From positions 1 through 64,000 of the forward strand of contig NZ_PVTH01000013.1 in the NCBI RefSeq assembly GCF_003002875.1: DNA of 64,000 bases. The letters run 5' to 3'. Shown here piece after piece: positions 61,898 through 64,000 of this stretch. A program made the position numbers and the translations under genes. Each line of letters begins with the position of its first letter. The stretch's first letter is position 1. Under the pieces are notes generated by a model that was not told the origin of the DNA, made no database searches, and was given only the letters and a program-made list of their open reading frames with translations. This DNA comes from Arcticibacter pallidicorallinus (lineage in GTDB: Bacteria > Bacteroidota > Bacteroidia > Sphingobacteriales > Sphingobacteriaceae).

Positions 61898-63055
61898 TTA
61901 GCCCCGGAAAGCCTTTAAATAGATAGCCTGAATATCGGCTACAGTAACGTCTCTCGGATTGCCGCCTGTACATACATCGGCAAAGGCCTGAACAGACAGC
62001 CTTTCTACATCAGCAGGATTGAAGGAGGTATCTTTTAATAATGGGATGTTCAACTTCACTGCCATTTCTTTCAGAGCCTCAATAGCCTCGTTTTTAGCCT
62101 CTGTAACTGTCAGACCATCAATGTTTCTTCCGAGAGCCTGTGCAATATTTTTAAATTTATCTTCGCAGACGACAGAGTTAAACTCTTCTACATAAGGAAG
62201 CAGCAGTGCATTCGCGACGCCGTGTGGAAGGTCATACTCAGAGCCAAGCTGGTGAGCCATAGAATGAACAATTCCCAGTCCGGCATTGGAGAAAGACAAT
62301 CCTGCGATATAAGATGCCCACGCCATTTTAGAGCGGGCTTCGAGGTTCTTTCCATCTTTGACCGCGTCTTCAAGGCTCTCGCCGATCAGACGGATAGCTT
62401 CCAGAGAAAGCGTGTCGGAGAGTCTGAATGCTCCCTTAGTGATATATGATTCGATCGCATGTGTCAGCGCATCCATACCTGTAGCAGCAGTAAGGCCTGC
62501 CGGCTTATCTATCATAAGCTCTGGATCGTTTACGGCTACACTTGCCAGAGAGTTGGGATCAACGATGACCATTTTGATCTTCCTCTCCTCATCAGTTATG
62601 ACATAATTGATGGTTACCTCGGATGCCGTGCCTGCTGTAGTGTTTACTGCCAGAATAGGTACAGACTTTTTCTGCGACTTACCGATTCCTTCATAGTCGG
62701 GAACTTTACCTCCATTCGTCTGCAAGATGCCGATGGCCTTGGCTGCATCCTGAGGAGAGCCTCCGCCTATTGATAATATCCCGTCACAGCCAGATGATTT
62801 ATACATGTCGAGCCCGCTATAAACGTTCTGCGTAGTTGGGTTAGGTTTAACATCGTCAAAAACTACATAGGATATGTTATCAGCATCAAGCACATCTGTC
62901 ACCTTCTTCACTACGCCAATGGATTGTAACATCTTATCTGTTACTACCAGAAGTTTCTTAAGTTCTAGCTTTTTAATTTCTATTGCAATCTCTTTGACTG
63001 CGCCGGGTCCTATTAGGTTAATGGCCGGAAAGTAAATTCTTCTGAAGGGTTCCAT
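61898..63055 (-). CDS. Iron-containing alcohol dehydrogenase
   Basis: A 385-residue group III alcohol dehydrogenase. It has the NAD-binding GILSIGGGSPQDAAKAI, the metal site in MDALTHAIESYI and GIVHSMAHQLGSEYDLPHGVANAL (His ligands), and a normal family length. It would oxidise short alcohols or reduce aldehydes with NAD(P). The promoter box TAGATTTG (63095-63088) gives a leader of about 29 nt. Confidence 0.93.
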   Translation of the reverse strand: MEPFRRIYFPAINLIGPGAVKEIAIEIKKLELKKLLVVTDKMLQSIGVVKKVTDVLDADNISYVVFDDVKPNPTTQNVYSGLDMYKSSGCDGILSIGGGSPQDAAKAIGILQTNGGKVPDYEGIGKSQKKSVPILAVNTTAGTASEVTINYVITDEERKIKMVIVDPNSLASVAVNDPELMIDKPAGLTAATGMDALTHAIESYITKGAFRLSDTLSLEAIRLIGESLEDAVKDGKNLEARSKMAWASYIAGLSFSNAGLGIVHSMAHQLGSEYDLPHGVANALLLPYVEEFNSVVCEDKFKNIAQALGRNIDGLTVTEAKNEAIEALKEMAVKLNIPLLKDTSFNPADVERLSVQAFADVCTGGNPRDVTVADIQAIYLKAFRG

Positions 63056-63087
63056 ACAATACCGAATGATTAGATATGTGTTCTACA

Positions 63088-63095
63088 CAAATCTA
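63088..63095 (-). promoter_or_regulatory. -7 box of the iron alcohol dehydrogenase gene
   Basis: Minus-strand TAGATTTG matches TAnnTTTG. No clear -33 TTG. Confidence 0.5.
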
Positions 63096-63174
63096 CCTTT
63101 AACAACGGTCTGCAAAAATGATGGCTGTTACTTAAAGGGATGACATGTCGCATGCCTGTCCACCAAAAAAGGGT

Positions 63175-64000
63175 TTAAAAAAGGCTCCTGATGATATCGT
63201 CGGCACTCAAGCCTTCGGCTTCCGCCTTGTAATTCCGGACGACTCTATGCCTTAGGATTTGCATCGCGACTGCCTGTACATCTTCAATATCAGGAGAATA
63301 TTTGCCGCTTATGGCGGCATGACACTTGGCTCCCAGAACCAGATACTGAGAGGCGCGGGGACCCGCTCCCCAGCTAAGGTACTTATTGACTTGAGGCGTT
63401 GCGAGTTCTGTTCCCGGTCTGGTCTTAGCCGACAGAGAAACTGCATATTCAAGAACATGATCGGTAATGGGTACATTCCTGATCAGGCGTTGGAAATACA
63501 ATATCTGTTCGGCCGTAAGGACTTTGTGTAATTCTGGCCGGGTATTGGTTGTAGTGCTTTTTACGACTTCTATCTCGTCTCTGAAAGACGGGTATGAGAG
63601 CGTCACATTAAACATAAAACGGTCTAGCTGTGCTTCTGGCAGCGGATATGTCCCTTCCTGTTCAATGGGGTTCTGAGTTGCCAGTACGAAGAAAGGACTT
63701 GGCAGGGGGTAGCTTTTGCCGCCTACCGTGACGACCTTCTCTTGCATGGCTTCAAGCAGTGCCGCCTGCGTTTTGGGAGGAGTGCGATTGATCTCATCAG
63801 CCAGAATAATATTAGAAAATACCGGCCCCTTCAAAAATTTAAAGGACCGGTCTTCCCCCAGAATCTCGGATCCGACGATGTCAGACGGCATCAGATCGGG
63901 TGTAAATTGCACTCTATTGTAGCTCAGGTCGATGACCTGAGCTACAGTATTCACGAGTAATGTTTTCGCTAATCCAGGCACCCCGATAAGCAGGCAGTGT
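63175..64000 (-). CDS. MoxR-family AAA+ ATPase, cut by the window end
   Basis: The C-terminal part of a MoxR ATPase. The frame stays open to the last base; at the edge it reads HCLLIGVPGLAKT, the Walker A region. Then follow RVQFTPDLMPSDIVG, Walker B ILADEINRTPPKTQAALLEAMQE (ADEINR), ATQNPIEQEGTYPLPEAQLDRFMF (sensor and arginine region) and a lid ending at 63175. MoxR ATPases act as chaperones for VWA-domain partners. The N-terminus lies beyond 64000, so the start is not in the window; the GTG at 63981 is not the real start. Confidence 0.93.
   Translation of the reverse strand, partial: HCLLIGVPGLAKTLLVNTVAQVIDLSYNRVQFTPDLMPSDIVGSEILGEDRSFKFLKGPVFSNIILADEINRTPPKTQAALLEAMQEKVVTVGGKSYPLPSPFFVLATQNPIEQEGTYPLPEAQLDRFMFNVTLSYPSFRDEIEVVKSTTTNTRPELHKVLTAEQILYFQRLIRNVPITDHVLEYAVSLSAKTRPGTELATPQVNKYLSWGAGPRASQYLVLGAKCHAAISGKYSPDIEDVQAVAMQILRHRVVRNYKAEAEGLSADDIIRSLF

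Overview
The window looks like chromosomal DNA of a Bacteroidota bacterium, probably of the Sphingobacteriaceae (Pedobacter-like) group. This is inferred from a SusC/SusD pair, lipoproteins with short lipoboxes, bacillithiol genes, promoters of the TAnnTTTG type and few Shine-Dalgarno sites. No species can be named from sequence alone. I see no rRNA, transposase or prophage gene; the one tRNA is tRNA-Ser(GGA).

Layout. 1-1013 is non-coding, with an edge promoter and extragenic repeats. 1014-5874 holds a CoA-binding protein, a large FAD oxidoreductase and a LemA/TPM/TPM/unknown/NUDIX operon. 5954-9729 runs leftward: dnaA, a 5'-nucleotidase split into two genes, and a small membrane protein. 9810-10717 is an IscA-type protein facing a lipoprotein gene. 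10840-19071 is an accessory segment: susD-susC, a divergent PQQ-type sugar dehydrogenase, a DUF4256 protein and an alpha/beta hydrolase. 19205-29768 is a complete type I-B CRISPR-Cas locus: a 20-repeat array, then cas2, cas1, cas4, cas3, cas5, cas7, cas8b and cas6, all transcribed leftward from cas6. It is bordered by tRNA-Ser. 30122-64000 is mostly housekeeping: asparaginase, TatD, DnaK, two FKBP prolyl isomerases, NrnA, Ndk, DUF721/RecF, RibH, YtxJ, LipA, NAD(P)HX repair, UvrA, a lytic transglycosylase, RluB-type pseudouridine synthase, a lactonase, BshA, a serine hydrolase, MutL, two rhomboids, an EEP hydrolase, CysS, an iron alcohol dehydrogenase and a MoxR ATPase cut by the window end.

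How parts work together. The cas genes supply interference (Cascade Cas5-Cas7-Cas8b, Cas6 and Cas3) and adaptation (Cas1-Cas2-Cas4). Repeat orientation, the ATTGAAAT handle, decayed repeats at the far end and the position of cas2 agree on a leader at 20537-20742. BshA and YtxJ point to bacillithiol as the low-molecular-weight thiol. DnaA, DUF721/RecF, UvrA and MutL give the window a replication and repair flavour.

Most worth a second look: a structured, terminator-ended RNA leader before the serine hydrolase gene (about 54560-54660), a 138-nt symmetric inverted repeat at 40059-40196, a possible internally translated Cas11 inside cas8b, an overlooked 37-residue lipoprotein at 41685-41798, and genes whose -7 box lies so close to the ATG that the mRNAs may be leaderless.
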